Source: UBA1535 sp002323775 (lineage in GTDB: Bacteria; Bacillota; Clostridia; Tissierellales; Sedimentibacteraceae). From it: 64,000 nucleotides of DNA. The stretch is taken from assembly GCA_031993545.1 (NCBI GenBank), contig DAMAHZ010000003.1, positions 30,071 through 94,070 of the forward strand, in the 5' to 3' direction. Both the position numbers and the translations under genes were made by a program. The notes beneath the pieces were generated by a model. That model searched no databases. It was not told the origin of the DNA and was given only the letters and a program-made list of their open reading frames with translations. Positions 16,632-26,525 of this stretch are shown here, piece after piece; position 1 is the stretch's first letter; every line of letters starts with the position of its first letter.

Positions 16632-17606
16632 TCATACAATTTCTTTTTTCATGCCCGCATATTCATTTAAAAATTTACCAATCTTGGCTGCATTGTGCCT
16701 TATATAGTCATGCTTTATTTCTATAAAATCATCTGCTATTATTTTTATGCCGTTTTCTTCTAATTCCTTTATTTGTTTATCATCGAGAATTACCTGCTGT
16801 GAGCCTTCTTTAATGTACTTGCATATATCACTGTCTGATAACTTTCTATTATTTACTATCACATAGTCAATAATGTTTTTGCCAACGTGCTTTTTTATTG
16901 CATTCACATGGTCTGCTACATTGTAATTATCTGTTTCACCCGGCTGTGTCATCATATTGCATATATAAAAAACCTTGCACTTAGAATCATGTATTTTATC
17001 TGCTATTTTATTGATAAGCAGATTTGGTATAACACTTGTATACAGACTCCCCGGTCCAATTGCCACTATATCTGCTTTTTCAATGTCGTTTAAGGTTTCT
17101 TCAAGTGGCTCGCAATAGTTTGGAACTAATGCTATGGTGTCGATTTTACAATTTACTTTTTTTGCATATAAGGGTATTTCATTTTCTCCGAGTATTACCT
17201 CTCCATTGCTTAAAAATGCTTTTAAATTAGTATCCTGCAAGGTCATTGGCAAAACCTTGCCTGACAATCTAAATATACTTCCTATCTCATGCAAGGCATG
17301 CTCATAATCTCCAAATATCTCATACATTGCAGCTATCAGCAGATTTCCAAAGCTTTGACCTTGGAGATAACCCTCCTTGAATCTGTGCTGTAGCAGCTTA
17401 AGCATCGAGGGCTCTACATCTGCAAGAGCAGTTATGCAGCTTCGCATATCTCCCGGGGGAAGCATACCTAAGTCCTCTCGCAAGACACCTGAGCCGCCGC
17501 CATCATCGGCAACTGTCACCACAGCTGTGATATCTTTTGTGAATTTTTTTATTCCTCTAAGAATTACAGATAAGCCTGTGCCGCCGCCAAATACTACTAT
17601 TTTCAT
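16632..17606 (-). CDS. yvcK: YvcK/CofD-family protein (gluconeogenesis factor)
   Basis: 324 residues from the ATG at 17606, chosen because GGGAAGGTG lies just upstream. It has the N-terminal nucleotide-binding block VVFGGGTGLSVILRG and GGGSGVLREDLGMLPPGDMRSC typical of YvcK, plus GPGSLYTSVIPNLL near 200. In Bacillus, YvcK binds UDP-sugars and is needed for growth on gluconeogenic carbon sources and for normal cell-wall synthesis. It directly follows rapZ (yvcJ), a pairing conserved across Firmicutes. Confidence 0.95.
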   Translation of the reverse strand: MKIVVFGGGTGLSVILRGIKKFTKDITAVVTVADDGGGSGVLREDLGMLPPGDMRSCITALADVEPSMLKLLQHRFKEGYLQGQSFGNLLIAAMYEIFGDYEHALHEIGSIFRLSGKVLPMTLQDTNLKAFLSNGEVILGENEIPLYAKKVNCKIDTIALVPNYCEPLEETLNDIEKADIVAIGPGSLYTSVIPNLLINKIADKIHDSKCKVFYICNMMTQPGETDNYNVADHVNAIKKHVGKNIIDYVIVNNRKLSDSDICKYIKEGSQQVILDDKQIKELEENGIKIIADDFIEIKHDYIRHNAAKIGKFLNEYAGMKKEIV

Positions 17607-17701
17607 GTTAATACACCTTCCCTCTTTAGAAGTGTTATTATAAAAAAGCGAAACGAGTTTCGCTCTATGTTCGTGCACATATTACATAAAAGCTCTATTA
17701 T

Positions 17702-18556
17702 CTACTTAAATTCATCTCTATGAGATACAGTAACTCTATAGTTTTCATTTCCAAAATAATCTGCCAGTCTGTTTGCTATAGTGACAGATCTATGCTTTCC
17801 GCCTGTACAGCCTATTGAAATTATCAGGTTTGTTTTGCCCTCTAGTATATAGTGCGGCAGTAAAAACTCAAGTAATTTCATAAGCTTATGCAGAAATTCA
17901 TTGCTAATATCACTTGACATAACATAGTCTTGTACCTCTTTATTGTTGCCTGTCAAACGCTTTAAGCTTTCAATATAATAAGGATTGGGTAAAAATCTAA
18001 CATCAAATACAAGGTCTGAGTCGCTTGGAATTCCATACTTATAGCCAAAGGATACAAAGCTTACCGTAAGATTGTGGTAAATTTTTCCTTCAATAAATAT
18101 CCTAGTCACTTCTTCCTTTAATCTACCTAGCTTAAGGCTTGTAGTATCAATTATATAATCTGATTTTTGCTTTACATCTTTTAAAATTTCTCGCTCTTTT
18201 ATTATGCCATCAATTATTATGCCTGTCTCGCTCAACGGGTGAGGTCGTCTAAGTTCCTTGTATCTTTTCACAAGTTCCTCGTCTGTTGCATCAAGAAATA
18301 AGATACTGTGTTTTATACCTTTTTCTTTTAAAACTTCCAGACTTGTGAATAAATCATTAAAAAATATGCCTCCCCTTATGTCAACAACGACTGCTACCTT
18401 ATCTACTGTTTTTGTTGAAGCCTTGCAAAGTTCAGCGAAGTTAGGCAAAAGCATAGGTGGCAGGTTGTCCATACAATAATAATTCAAATCCTCTAGTACC
18501 TTAACCGCTTGACTTTTTCCTGCTCCAGACATACCTGTTATTATAACAAATTCCAT
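17702..18556 (-). CDS. rapZ: RapZ/YvcJ nucleotide-binding protein
   Basis: 284 residues. Walker A GMSGAGKS at residues 8-15, the central DATDEELVKRYKELRRPHPL block and the C-terminal SIGCTGGKHRSVTIANRL block are diagnostic. In Gram-negatives RapZ directs RNase E to the glmZ small RNA and controls amino-sugar synthesis; in Bacillus YvcJ binds and hydrolyses GTP and affects competence. Here no GlmZ-like RNA is visible, so the RNA role is not implied. It lies between the PHP phosphatase and yvcK in the conserved cluster. Confidence 0.95.
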   Translation of the reverse strand: MEFVIITGMSGAGKSQAVKVLEDLNYYCMDNLPPMLLPNFAELCKASTKTVDKVAVVVDIRGGIFFNDLFTSLEVLKEKGIKHSILFLDATDEELVKRYKELRRPHPLSETGIIIDGIIKEREILKDVKQKSDYIIDTTSLKLGRLKEEVTRIFIEGKIYHNLTVSFVSFGYKYGIPSDSDLVFDVRFLPNPYYIESLKRLTGNNKEVQDYVMSSDISNEFLHKLMKLLEFLLPHYILEGKTNLIISIGCTGGKHRSVTIANRLADYFGNENYRVTVSHRDEFK

Positions 18557-18637
18557 ATTACGCCCTTCCTTTCTCTATTGTCTGTTAAAAACTTTATAAT
18601 ACTACTCTTATAACTATATAAAAAAGCTTTTAATGCT

Positions 18638-19378
18638 CTATTGCTCTAAATTAACTATTTTTTCTAAATTTAATCCTGCATCTATCGCTCTTTTTAAACC
18701 AAATTCAAAGCTGCCTACTGTATCCTTAATATGGGAATCGCTATTTATCATATATTTAACATCATATTTTTCACATAGCTTAATTTCCTCTACGCTTAGA
18801 CTATTGCAATTATTGTTAATTTCAAGCAATACATTGTTTTTACTTGCAGCCTTTGCTATTTCCTCTATATCATAAATCAATCTTCTTCCCGGATGTGTCA
18901 ATAAATACATTTTATTTTTATTCATTGCTTCTACAATTGCTTGAGTATTTATTTTTCTTTGTTTTTCTTTTCTAAAGCCCAAGGTTTTGGCTAGCCAATT
19001 TAAAATTACAAAGTTGAAAAAATCCGTGAATCTCTTATATCTGACAAACAAATGATATCCACACAATATAACATCACAATTTTCAAGTATTTCTTTTTCA
19101 ATATCTGTCTCACCTGTCAAACTAAGTATATTTGCTTCTACTCCAAATAAAATCTTAATCTGAGGATATTTTTTATTTAAAGCCTTTATTTCAGCTTTTA
19201 ATTGCGGTATATATTCTTTTCTAAAGCCATAACGGACATGGGAAAGTCCGTGATTGCTTATAGCTATTTCTTTAAGCCCTTTATCTATCGCCTCTAAAAC
19301 TATTTCCTCTATGCTGCTCTTAGCATGGTTAGTTCTTGGCAATATTGAATGAACGTGATAGTCTCTGTTTATTTTCAT
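18638..19378 (-). CDS. PHP-domain phosphatase (YcdX-like)
   Basis: 246 residues. PHP metal-site motifs are seen in order: DYHVHSILPRTNH near 5-17, ISNHGLSHV near 40, FGVEANILS near 80, LTHPGRRL near 158 and INSDSHIKD near 209. These supply the histidines and acids of a trinuclear metal site. Proteins of this type hydrolyse phosphoesters; the physiological substrate here is not known. Its start is one base after the end of murB, so the two are translationally coupled. Confidence 0.9.
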   Translation of the reverse strand: MKINRDYHVHSILPRTNHAKSSIEEIVLEAIDKGLKEIAISNHGLSHVRYGFRKEYIPQLKAEIKALNKKYPQIKILFGVEANILSLTGETDIEKEILENCDVILCGYHLFVRYKRFTDFFNFVILNWLAKTLGFRKEKQRKINTQAIVEAMNKNKMYLLTHPGRRLIYDIEEIAKAASKNNVLLEINNNCNSLSVEEIKLCEKYDVKYMINSDSHIKDTVGSFEFGLKRAIDAGLNLEKIVNLEQ

Positions 19379-19379
19379 G

Positions 19380-20315
19380 CTAAAACTCTCCTATAATCTT
19401 AACTTCCGGCTCTAATTTTATATTAAACTTAGTATAAACGGTTTTAATTATAATTTCCATAATTTCCATAACATCCTTACATGTTGCCTTATTATAATTT
19501 ATAACAAAACCACTGTGCATATCTGAAACCATTGCTCCGCCATGCTTGAAGCCCTTTAAGCCCGCATCCTCTATGAGCTTTGCAGCAAAGCCATTTTCCG
19601 GTCTTTTGAAAGTGCTTCCTGCGCTTGGATAGCTGAGCGGTTGGCTTGCAGTGCGTTTTTCATTTAAAAGCTTAACTCTTGCAAGGATTTTCTCTTTATC
19701 ACCATATTCGAGACTAAATTGCACAGACAGAACAATCAAATCATCTGTTAAAACCTTGCTATCTCTATAGCCAAAGTTCATTTCATCTCTTGTATAGTTA
19801 TAGATTTCTCCTTTTCTGTTCATACAGAGAACGCTGTATATTGCATCCTTTATCTCTCCATTATATGCTCCGGCGTTCATTGCGACTCCGCCACCTACAA
19901 AACCAGGTATACCGCAAGCAAATTCTAATCCACCAAGACCATGAGCCGCCGAGTCCTTCGCTACCTTTGAAAGCAAAGCACCTGCACCTGCCACAACAAT
20001 ATTGTCGTTGATTGTGATATCAGAGAATTTTTCTCCTATTTTGATTACAAGTCCTCTGTATCCCTTGTCAGATATCAATAGATTAGTTCCATTACCTATT
20101 ACATAAAATTCTATATCATATTTGTTTGAGGCTTGTATAATTTCTCTAAGCTCATCATAGCTGTTTGGCTCTGCGAATAAATCAGTACATCCTCCTATTT
20201 TAAAGTAGCTGTGGTTTCTCAATTCTTCATTTTTCAATATTTTACTGTTTATTTTTGCAGATAATTCTTTTATATATTCATCATATTTATTGAATTGCAT
20301 ATTATTTATGACCAT
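19380..20315 (-). CDS. murB: UDP-N-acetylenolpyruvoylglucosamine reductase
   Basis: 311 residues, type II MurB. It reduces enolpyruvyl-UDP-GlcNAc to UDP-MurNAc with NADPH and FAD, the second committed step of peptidoglycan precursor synthesis. Motifs are NHSYFKIGG near 41, VIGNGTNLLISDKGY near 76, GIPGFVGGGVAMNAGAYNGEI near 144 and YPSAGSTFKRP near 237, with the catalytic serine. The frame opens MVINNMQF; the second ATG at 20300 has no ribosome site, while the first directly follows the conserved hairpin element, so I prefer 20315. It leads the murB-PHP-rapZ-yvcK cluster. Confidence 0.97.
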   Translation of the reverse strand: MVINNMQFNKYDEYIKELSAKINSKILKNEELRNHSYFKIGGCTDLFAEPNSYDELREIIQASNKYDIEFYVIGNGTNLLISDKGYRGLVIKIGEKFSDITINDNIVVAGAGALLSKVAKDSAAHGLGGLEFACGIPGFVGGGVAMNAGAYNGEIKDAIYSVLCMNRKGEIYNYTRDEMNFGYRDSKVLTDDLIVLSVQFSLEYGDKEKILARVKLLNEKRTASQPLSYPSAGSTFKRPENGFAAKLIEDAGLKGFKHGGAMVSDMHSGFVINYNKATCKDVMEIMEIIIKTVYTKFNIKLEPEVKIIGEF

Positions 20316-20373
20316 GTACCGATTTTACTAAGCGCCATGAACTTCTATATATTGGCTCGGCACCTATCCTTTC
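20313..20373 (-). promoter_or_regulatory. conserved hairpin leader between SD and start codon of murB
   Basis: Minus strand: GAAAGGATAG (20373-20364), stem arm GUGCCGA (20363-20357), GCC, a 17-base loop, GGC, then GCUUAGUAAAA, stem arm UCGGUAC (20322-20316), then AUG at 20315. Compared with the uvrB copy, the loop is diverged while the stem, the CUUAGU spacer, the AAAGGAUA and AUGG.CAUAAA are kept. The second stem pair is U-A here and C-G there. It sits in the 5' leader of murB. Confidence 0.6.
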
Positions 20374-20747
20374 ACTATTTTTCGCTTTTTAAAACTATCT
20401 TTAACTTTAAAGGTATTATTATATGATTATTCTGTAATTTCGTTTATATAACATCCGTCTCATTTTAAATTATATATTATTTTTTATTTTGTAATTTTAT
20501 TACATATTATAATAACATTTTTTTATTAATTTTAAAAGAACAATTTATATTTAATAGCTTGTAATTAAAATTATAATTAAAAATTATAATTTAACGCTTT
20601 ATTTCGCCTTGCTAAAACTCGACAATAAAATAATATTTTAATCAAATTTTAAGGAATTTTATGCTTTAAATGTGATATAATATCGATAATATTATATGAA
20701 GTTTGAGTTACAAATCTTAACATAAGAAAAATTTTGGAGAAAAAATT
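20374..20747. other. divergent intergenic region murB / DUF445 gene
   Basis: No gene is seen. An extended -10 element, TGATATAAT at 20673-20681, lies 67 bases before the DUF445 start and is a plausible promoter for it. TATAAT on the minus strand near 20420 could serve murB. The rest is runs of A and T. Confidence 0.45.
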
Positions 20748-23700
20748 ATGAATATGCCATTATTAAACCTTATCATACAACCACTATTAGGGGCGGCAGC
20801 AGGTTACATAACAAACGAATATGCTATAAATATGTTATTCAAAACATACACTCCTTTAAAGCTTGGTGGAGTTATACCTAAAACACGAGAAGCCTTTATA
20901 GAAAATGTCAGTACATTGGTTGAGGAAGATATAATAAACAAAGAAAAGGTAGAGAAAATCCTAAATGATGAAGCTTTTACTAAAAATTTTGATGCCCTGA
21001 TTCAAGATTTTTTTACTAAGAGTATATATGAAGTCACAGATAATTTAAGCATCGGCGATAATCCTTTTACAGACAAGGCTTTATTGGACGCAGAAAAATT
21101 TATTAATGAACAGATAAGCTTAAAATTGCCTGAATTAATTAGCTCATTGGCTGAACAAGTAAAGCTTTGTGACGTTTTAGACAAAACACAAATTAGCGTT
21201 GTAGTTGAAAGGCTGTATTCGTATTTACTTAATATTTTAAAAGATACCAAGATTAGTGATAAATTAGTTTTAAATGTTTTAAATAATAATGAAAATATCT
21301 CTCTGATGGACATAGTTGGATATGATGCTTCTGCTATAATTTCTCAAAATATATCCGATTTATTGGTGGAAAATCTTGCTTATGCTAAAAAGTCTGATAA
21401 CAATTTTTATGATATTAATTCTTTGATAAATGAAACATTTGAAAAAGCAAATATTCCTAGTTTGCTGTTTGAATTTTCAGAAAAATTTATTAACGAAAAT
21501 GAAAGCAAATTACAAGATAGAATATTGTCTATATTTGATAATATAACTACCTCTGATGAATTTAATAAAACTTCGCTTGAATTCTCACAAAAACTTCTTG
21601 AATATGCTAAGTATTTGGATATGCCATTATTGATCCTTGTCGATAAATCCTGTATAAACAATTTCAGAGATATACTATATAAAGAATCTAGCGACTTATC
21701 TAATTTGTTGCTTTCTTTTGTCAATTCAAATAAAACTGAATTGCAAAATATGATCGAAGAAGCTTTAAATGAAACTATAAACGAACAAGATACTGCTAAA
21801 AGAGCAGTGCTTTCTATGGCTAAGGGCAGTATATTAAGCTCTATCGCAAAAAATGATATATCAGATGTAACATCTGAATATTTTCAAAATTCAAATAACA
21901 GACTTAATTTATGCACTTTAGCTTCTGCGAAGCTAAAGGAGTATTTATCTTCTACTACTATTTCACAGGCTATTGACATTCTTGAAAAAAAAGAAATTTT
22001 AAGCGCCGAAGCTTTAAGCGAATTTTTATTAACTTATATTTCTAGCAATGGTAAAAACATTATAAATAGAGTGCTTGCATATATTAAAGAGCAAATTACT
22101 AACGAAGATTTTAAAAAGGATATAATACTTAAACTCAGAAATGCCTTTATAGATAAGATTGTTTTATCAAGCAAGACTACAGACCTTTTAAATAGTCAAT
22201 TAAGCATTTATTTGACAAGATTGTTTGATACAAAATTTAAAGATATTTTAAAAGCCGATTTTAATAATAGCCCTGATATCACTGATAAGCTCACTTATGA
22301 AAATTTAGCTCAAGATAATTTTAGTTTCAATGATTATATATACAATTATTTAGAACAAAACAAAGAGAAAATAGTAGAAGCTCTTAGTTCTAATATAAGT
22401 AATTTTGTCCAAGATAAAAATATAAATGAGATATTAAATGATGATTTATCAGATAAAATTAATACTTCTTCATGCAATTTTGCATATGGAAAAGTAAATG
22501 AGATAAAAGAAAAAATATCAGAGGAAAAAGCTTACGATTTATATGATAAATTAAACAATATTGATAATTTGCATAAAAACAGCTCTAAGTTACTTAAGGA
22601 CGGAGTTATCAACAATTTAGACTCTTTATTACACAGATTTGTTAAAGGGCTGTCTTTTAAAAATTTAAGCCAGTTAGACGATGATAATCTTATAGAAATG
22701 GCTCAAAGCTTTATAGGAAATAACTTAAAGCCAATTATGATTTTTGGTGCTATGCTTGGGTTGATGGCAGGCTTTATCTTGGCATTTTTGCAGCCTAACA
22801 ATAATGTTTTTGCTCTCGTATCTATAAGTGGAATAATTACATGTGCTTTAGTAGGATATTTGACTAATGCTATTGCTATAACTATGCTTTTCAGACCATA
22901 TAAGGAAATTAAAATATTAAGATATATTCCTTTTTTCAGGCATTTTTCTATAGGCTATATAGCTAAAAATAAAGAAAATCTAGCAGATGGAATGTCACAA
23001 GCTATAAGTGAATATCTTCTGACAAAGGAAAGCATGAATGAGCTAATTGATACCTACAAAGACAGCATCAAAGATAGTATAATTTGTAATGCTTCAAAAA
23101 ACAATTATGAGCTGATTAACAATGCTTTTATGAGCAATAAGGATAAAATCACAAGTTCAATTTGCGACTATGCCACGGAAGCTTTAAGTACTAATAAAAA
23201 TAATATTAGCACAGCAATCGCAAATGAGCTTGAAAATATTAAGTTAAATGACTTATTGCAAAATGAAGATAACTTTTTTGAAAATAATAATATTAAAAAA
23301 TCTTCTTTTGAAGGTAAAATATCAGAATATATTATAAATTCAAAGCTTTATTTTAGCGAGCTAATCCTTAAGTATTTATTAGAAATGGGAAAAATTAATT
23401 CTACAAAATCTAAACCTATGAGTTCACGCTCAATTGCAAGCATTTTACCTGAATCAATAACAACTAATATTAACAGATTAGTTGCAAATGCTTCGAACAA
23501 TGGATATGAAGAACTTATAGGCATGATTAACTATGAAAATATTAAAAACTTCGCTATAGAGCATGATGGAGATTACCAAAAATTTATCAGTAAAAGTTTG
23601 TCGGATATTTTTTCAACAAAAGACTTGCTTTCAATACGCAATTCTTCAAAAATTACAGATGATTTTTTCAAAACAATAAACAAAGCTTTAAATTCTCAAG

Positions 23701-24986
23701 AAAAAATCGGAGAAATATTTAATAAAAAAATATCCGTAATCTCAAATAATTTATTATACAGCTTTTTTGAGAATTTAGGATTAAATTCAGATAAACTGTT
23801 AAAGCCAATGCAAGCGAATATATCTAAAGCGGTTAAAGAAAAAATTACATCAAAGCTTAACCTCTTAACTAAAATTAGCTATGGTATGATGGGCGGAGAT
23901 AAGTTAGTTGATTCTATGGTAGAGAAAATTTTATCAGATAAGCTTCCTAAGTTAATTTCTAGTAAAAAATCTTCTTTATATGATAGCTGTTCCAATTACT
24001 TAAATAATAAGTTTCTTAATTTAAGTTTATCGGAATTTGGGATGTCATTAAATTCAGATATTATCGCTAATACAGAGTTTTGTAATATTAATGGTGTAAT
24101 AAGTACCGCAATAGATTTTATTGATAAGAAAATGGCTTGTATAAAAGTTAAGACCTTATTAGAGCCTTTATCTCTTAATAATATGGATATAATTTTTTCA
24201 ATCTATAACAAAGAAGTATCTGCTTTAATAGAAAAATTAAATTCAAAATTAATTACAAATAAGGATGATATTTTATCTTCTTTTAATGTATTTATTAGTA
24301 ATTATTTAAACGATACAATGAAAAATACTAGCATAGATATTGTATTTAAAAATATAAGCTCTGAAGATTTTAAAAATATTTCTGATAGTATTATAAATGT
24401 ACTGTTTGAAGAAAGATTAGTTGAAAAAAATGTTTCTATCACTTTAAACTGTATCAAAAATTATGATAGGAAATTATGTGTATCAGAAATTATTAGCAAG
24501 GATGAATTTATTGAAAAATTTGAAAAACTTGTTGATAATTTATCCGAAAGAATAAATTTAACTAACGACAAGATATCTGTAAATAATGAAACAGCAAACA
24601 CAAGCGATTTGCATAACTCTGCAAAGCTTATATTTACAAGAATTATTGATGATATATTAAGCCAGGCTTCCAAAAATGGTTTTGCTTTTATTAATAATGA
24701 GTCAAAGGAATATTTACTAAGCAAAACTTCTGATGCTGTCATATTATCACTAAGAAATAATCTAAGCTCTATGCTAAATGACATTGAGTTTGACAAGATA
24801 GCTAGGGAGCAAATAATAGAGACGAGTCCTAAAAAAATTCACATGATGTTTAACTCATTTGCTGGTAAATATTTCAGAAGCTTAATACTTTATGGTTTCT
24901 TGGGAGCAGTATTTGGAATAAATACAATACTAGGCCTAACTCTTGCAGCTGCATACGGAGTCAAAAGCATTGTAAAAAAATCTTAA
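20748..24986 (+). CDS. giant two-unit DUF445 membrane-anchored protein
   Basis: 1412 residues, about three times the usual DUF445 length (roughly 380-450). The signature G(Y/W)(I/L)TN...A(I)..MLF(K/R)PY appears twice: GYITNEYAINMLFKTY at 19-34 and GYLTNAIAITMLFRPY near 705-720. Each has adjacent hydrophobic segments, and a last hydrophobic stretch (about 1375-1405) ends the protein. Between lie some 600 residues each of amphipathic, Asn/Lys/Ser-rich helical sequence. I infer tandem duplication and fusion of two units, with long coiled segments between membrane anchors. Function of the family is unknown. It is transcribed away from murB and 42 bases ahead of the flavin reductase gene. Confidence 0.85.
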   Translation: MNMPLLNLIIQPLLGAAAGYITNEYAINMLFKTYTPLKLGGVIPKTREAFIENVSTLVEEDIINKEKVEKILNDEAFTKNFDALIQDFFTKSIYEVTDNLSIGDNPFTDKALLDAEKFINEQISLKLPELISSLAEQVKLCDVLDKTQISVVVERLYSYLLNILKDTKISDKLVLNVLNNNENISLMDIVGYDASAIISQNISDLLVENLAYAKKSDNNFYDINSLINETFEKANIPSLLFEFSEKFINENESKLQDRILSIFDNITTSDEFNKTSLEFSQKLLEYAKYLDMPLLILVDKSCINNFRDILYKESSDLSNLLLSFVNSNKTELQNMIEEALNETINEQDTAKRAVLSMAKGSILSSIAKNDISDVTSEYFQNSNNRLNLCTLASAKLKEYLSSTTISQAIDILEKKEILSAEALSEFLLTYISSNGKNIINRVLAYIKEQITNEDFKKDIILKLRNAFIDKIVLSSKTTDLLNSQLSIYLTRLFDTKFKDILKADFNNSPDITDKLTYENLAQDNFSFNDYIYNYLEQNKEKIVEALSSNISNFVQDKNINEILNDDLSDKINTSSCNFAYGKVNEIKEKISEEKAYDLYDKLNNIDNLHKNSSKLLKDGVINNLDSLLHRFVKGLSFKNLSQLDDDNLIEMAQSFIGNNLKPIMIFGAMLGLMAGFILAFLQPNNNVFALVSISGIITCALVGYLTNAIAITMLFRPYKEIKILRYIPFFRHFSIGYIAKNKENLADGMSQAISEYLLTKESMNELIDTYKDSIKDSIICNASKNNYELINNAFMSNKDKITSSICDYATEALSTNKNNISTAIANELENIKLNDLLQNEDNFFENNNIKKSSFEGKISEYIINSKLYFSELILKYLLEMGKINSTKSKPMSSRSIASILPESITTNINRLVANASNNGYEELIGMINYENIKNFAIEHDGDYQKFISKSLSDIFSTKDLLSIRNSSKITDDFFKTINKALNSQEKIGEIFNKKISVISNNLLYSFFENLGLNSDKLLKPMQANISKAVKEKITSKLNLLTKISYGMMGGDKLVDSMVEKILSDKLPKLISSKKSSLYDSCSNYLNNKFLNLSLSEFGMSLNSDIIANTEFCNINGVISTAIDFIDKKMACIKVKTLLEPLSLNNMDIIFSIYNKEVSALIEKLNSKLITNKDDILSSFNVFISNYLNDTMKNTSIDIVFKNISSEDFKNISDSIINVLFEERLVEKNVSITLNCIKNYDRKLCVSEIISKDEFIEKFEKLVDNLSERINLTNDKISVNNETANTSDLHNSAKLIFTRIIDDILSQASKNGFAFINNESKEYLLSKTSDAVILSLRNNLSSMLNDIEFDKIAREQIIETSPKKIHMMFNSFAGKYFRSLILYGFLGAVFGINTILGLTLAAAYGVKSIVKKS

Positions 24987-25028
24987 ATCAAAAGATTTAA
25001 AAAATATAAATGAAAGTGAGAAACAATT

Positions 25029-25610
25029 ATGAAAAAATCATTACCAGCATCCAACAATTTTTGTCCGCAAACGCTGTTTGTATACGGAACATACAATGAC
25101 GATGGCACCCCAGACTTTGGCTTGTTTTGCTGGGTAAGCTACTATTGGGGAGAAAATCTCGGCGTCATGGCGGCAATATGTCAGGACAAGCGTACACGAG
25201 ATAACATTCGAGCAAATGGAGTTTTTTCAATGGGAATGGTCACTGAAGAATTGCTACCGCTTGCTGATTATTTTGGTGGTAAATCTGGCTACGACGAGGA
25301 TAAAATGAATATTTCTGTAGGAATTGAGAAAGGACATATACTTAATGTTCCTGTATTGGAAAAATGCCCTTGGACCTTTGAATTAGAAGTTGACAAGACA
25401 TTTCAAGACAACGGTGTAGATGTTTATCTATGTAAAATTCGAAATGTGCTAGCTGATGAAGCTCTGTGTGACGTTTCTGTCAATGCTGAAGATAAACTTA
25501 ATACTATCCGACCGGTTCATACAGTTGGCGGTACATATTTTTCATGGGATGGCCGTTCTTTAGGTAAATGGGGAGAGCTGAAAAAGAAGCTTAATGAAAA
25601 CGGGAATTAA
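25029..25610 (+). CDS. flavin reductase-like domain protein
   Basis: 193 residues resembling the FMN-binding flavin reductase-like fold: TLFVYGTYNDDGTPDFGLFCWVS at the N-terminus, CQDKRTRDNIRANGVFSMGMV near 57-77 and a C-terminal HTVGGTYFSWDG near 165. Members bind FMN and reduce flavins or act as diflavin partners; the substrate is unknown. Its codons are richer in G and C than those of the upstream gene, which may mean a separate origin. Ribosome site GTGAG precedes the ATG. Confidence 0.8.
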   Translation: MKKSLPASNNFCPQTLFVYGTYNDDGTPDFGLFCWVSYYWGENLGVMAAICQDKRTRDNIRANGVFSMGMVTEELLPLADYFGGKSGYDEDKMNISVGIEKGHILNVPVLEKCPWTFELEVDKTFQDNGVDVYLCKIRNVLADEALCDVSVNAEDKLNTIRPVHTVGGTYFSWDGRSLGKWGELKKKLNENGN

Positions 25611-25708
25611 TTGATATATCATTGAGAAAGTGAATTGCTTTTGACAGCATAATCAAGACTCTGTATCAACTAAGTACCCAGAGATTAAAACGAAACATAC
25701 AACTACCA

Positions 25709-25811
25709 AGGGGCTGTCGCAAAATAAATTTTATACACTATATATAGCTTGATATCTTAATAAATGCAGCTATATATAGTGTATTTGTTTTATTTTTCGA
25801 CAGCCCCTTTT
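25709..25811. mobile_element. MITE-like inverted-repeat element, copy A
   Basis: About 103 bases. The left end AAGGGGCTGTCGCAAAATAA and the right end TTTTTCGACAGCCCCTTTT are inverted repeats, and the dyad continues inward through TACACTATATATAGCT. The ends GGGGCTGTCGCAAAA resemble transposase terminal repeats; there is no coding capacity. A shorter copy lies at 37575-37639. It probably also acts as a bidirectional terminator between the flavin reductase and cysE. Confidence 0.7.
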
Positions 25812-25928
25812 AAGTGCTTTTATTAAACGCAATACATTATTTGCAAGTCTTTTATTAACTGAAAATTATGGGTTGTATCAAACATTAAGCCCAAGTGTTC
25901 ACTGCATTGTATTAATATAATACAAACA

Positions 25929-26483
25929 TCATATCATATATTCAGTAAAATAGGATATCTTATTACTGCTGACTTCTTTAGCAGGTATCCCAACTACTGC
26001 GGTATTTGGGTTTGTATTTCTTAAAACCACAGAATTTGCTCCTACTCTCGTTCCTGCGGCAAGATATATATTGCCTAAAACCTTAGAGCCTGCTCCAATT
26101 ATTACATTATCACCTATCGTTGGGTGTCTTTTCCCTTTTTCTTTTCCCGTTCCGCCTAATGTAACTCCGTGATACATCGTCACATTGTCGCCTATCTCAG
26201 CCGTTTCACCTATAACAACGCCCATTCCATGGTCAATAAAAAGTCCCTTTCCGATTTTCGCACCTGGATGAATTTCTATGCCTGTTAAAAATCGTGAAAT
26301 ATTAGAAATCAACCTTGCTAAAAAGAACCACTTCTTAGTAAAGAAAAAATGAGATATCTTGTGACTTATTATTGCATTGATATGAGGATAGAGGAGAAAC
26401 ACTTCTATTCGGCTTCTTGCTGCTGGGTCTCTATCAAAAACAGAATCTATATCGCTGATAATCGATTTAATGAATTTAATCAT
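25929..26483 (-). CDS. cysE: serine O-acetyltransferase
   Basis: 184 residues, the short Gram-positive form. It makes O-acetylserine from serine and acetyl-CoA, the first step of cysteine synthesis. The N-terminal helical part has DPAARSRIEVFLLYPHINAIISH, and the C-terminal left-handed beta-helix shows hexapeptide repeats with FIDHGMGVVIGETAEIGD and MYHGVTLGGTG, which supply the catalytic histidines. It lies 42 bases after cysK and is covered by the same T-box leader. Ribosome site AAGGAGTG. Confidence 0.96.
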   Translation of the reverse strand: MIKFIKSIISDIDSVFDRDPAARSRIEVFLLYPHINAIISHKISHFFFTKKWFFLARLISNISRFLTGIEIHPGAKIGKGLFIDHGMGVVIGETAEIGDNVTMYHGVTLGGTGKEKGKRHPTIGDNVIIGAGSKVLGNIYLAAGTRVGANSVVLRNTNPNTAVVGIPAKEVSSNKISYFTEYMI

Positions 26484-26525
26484 CTTAACTCACTCCTTGT
26501 ATAATTATTTTTATCATAATCCCTT

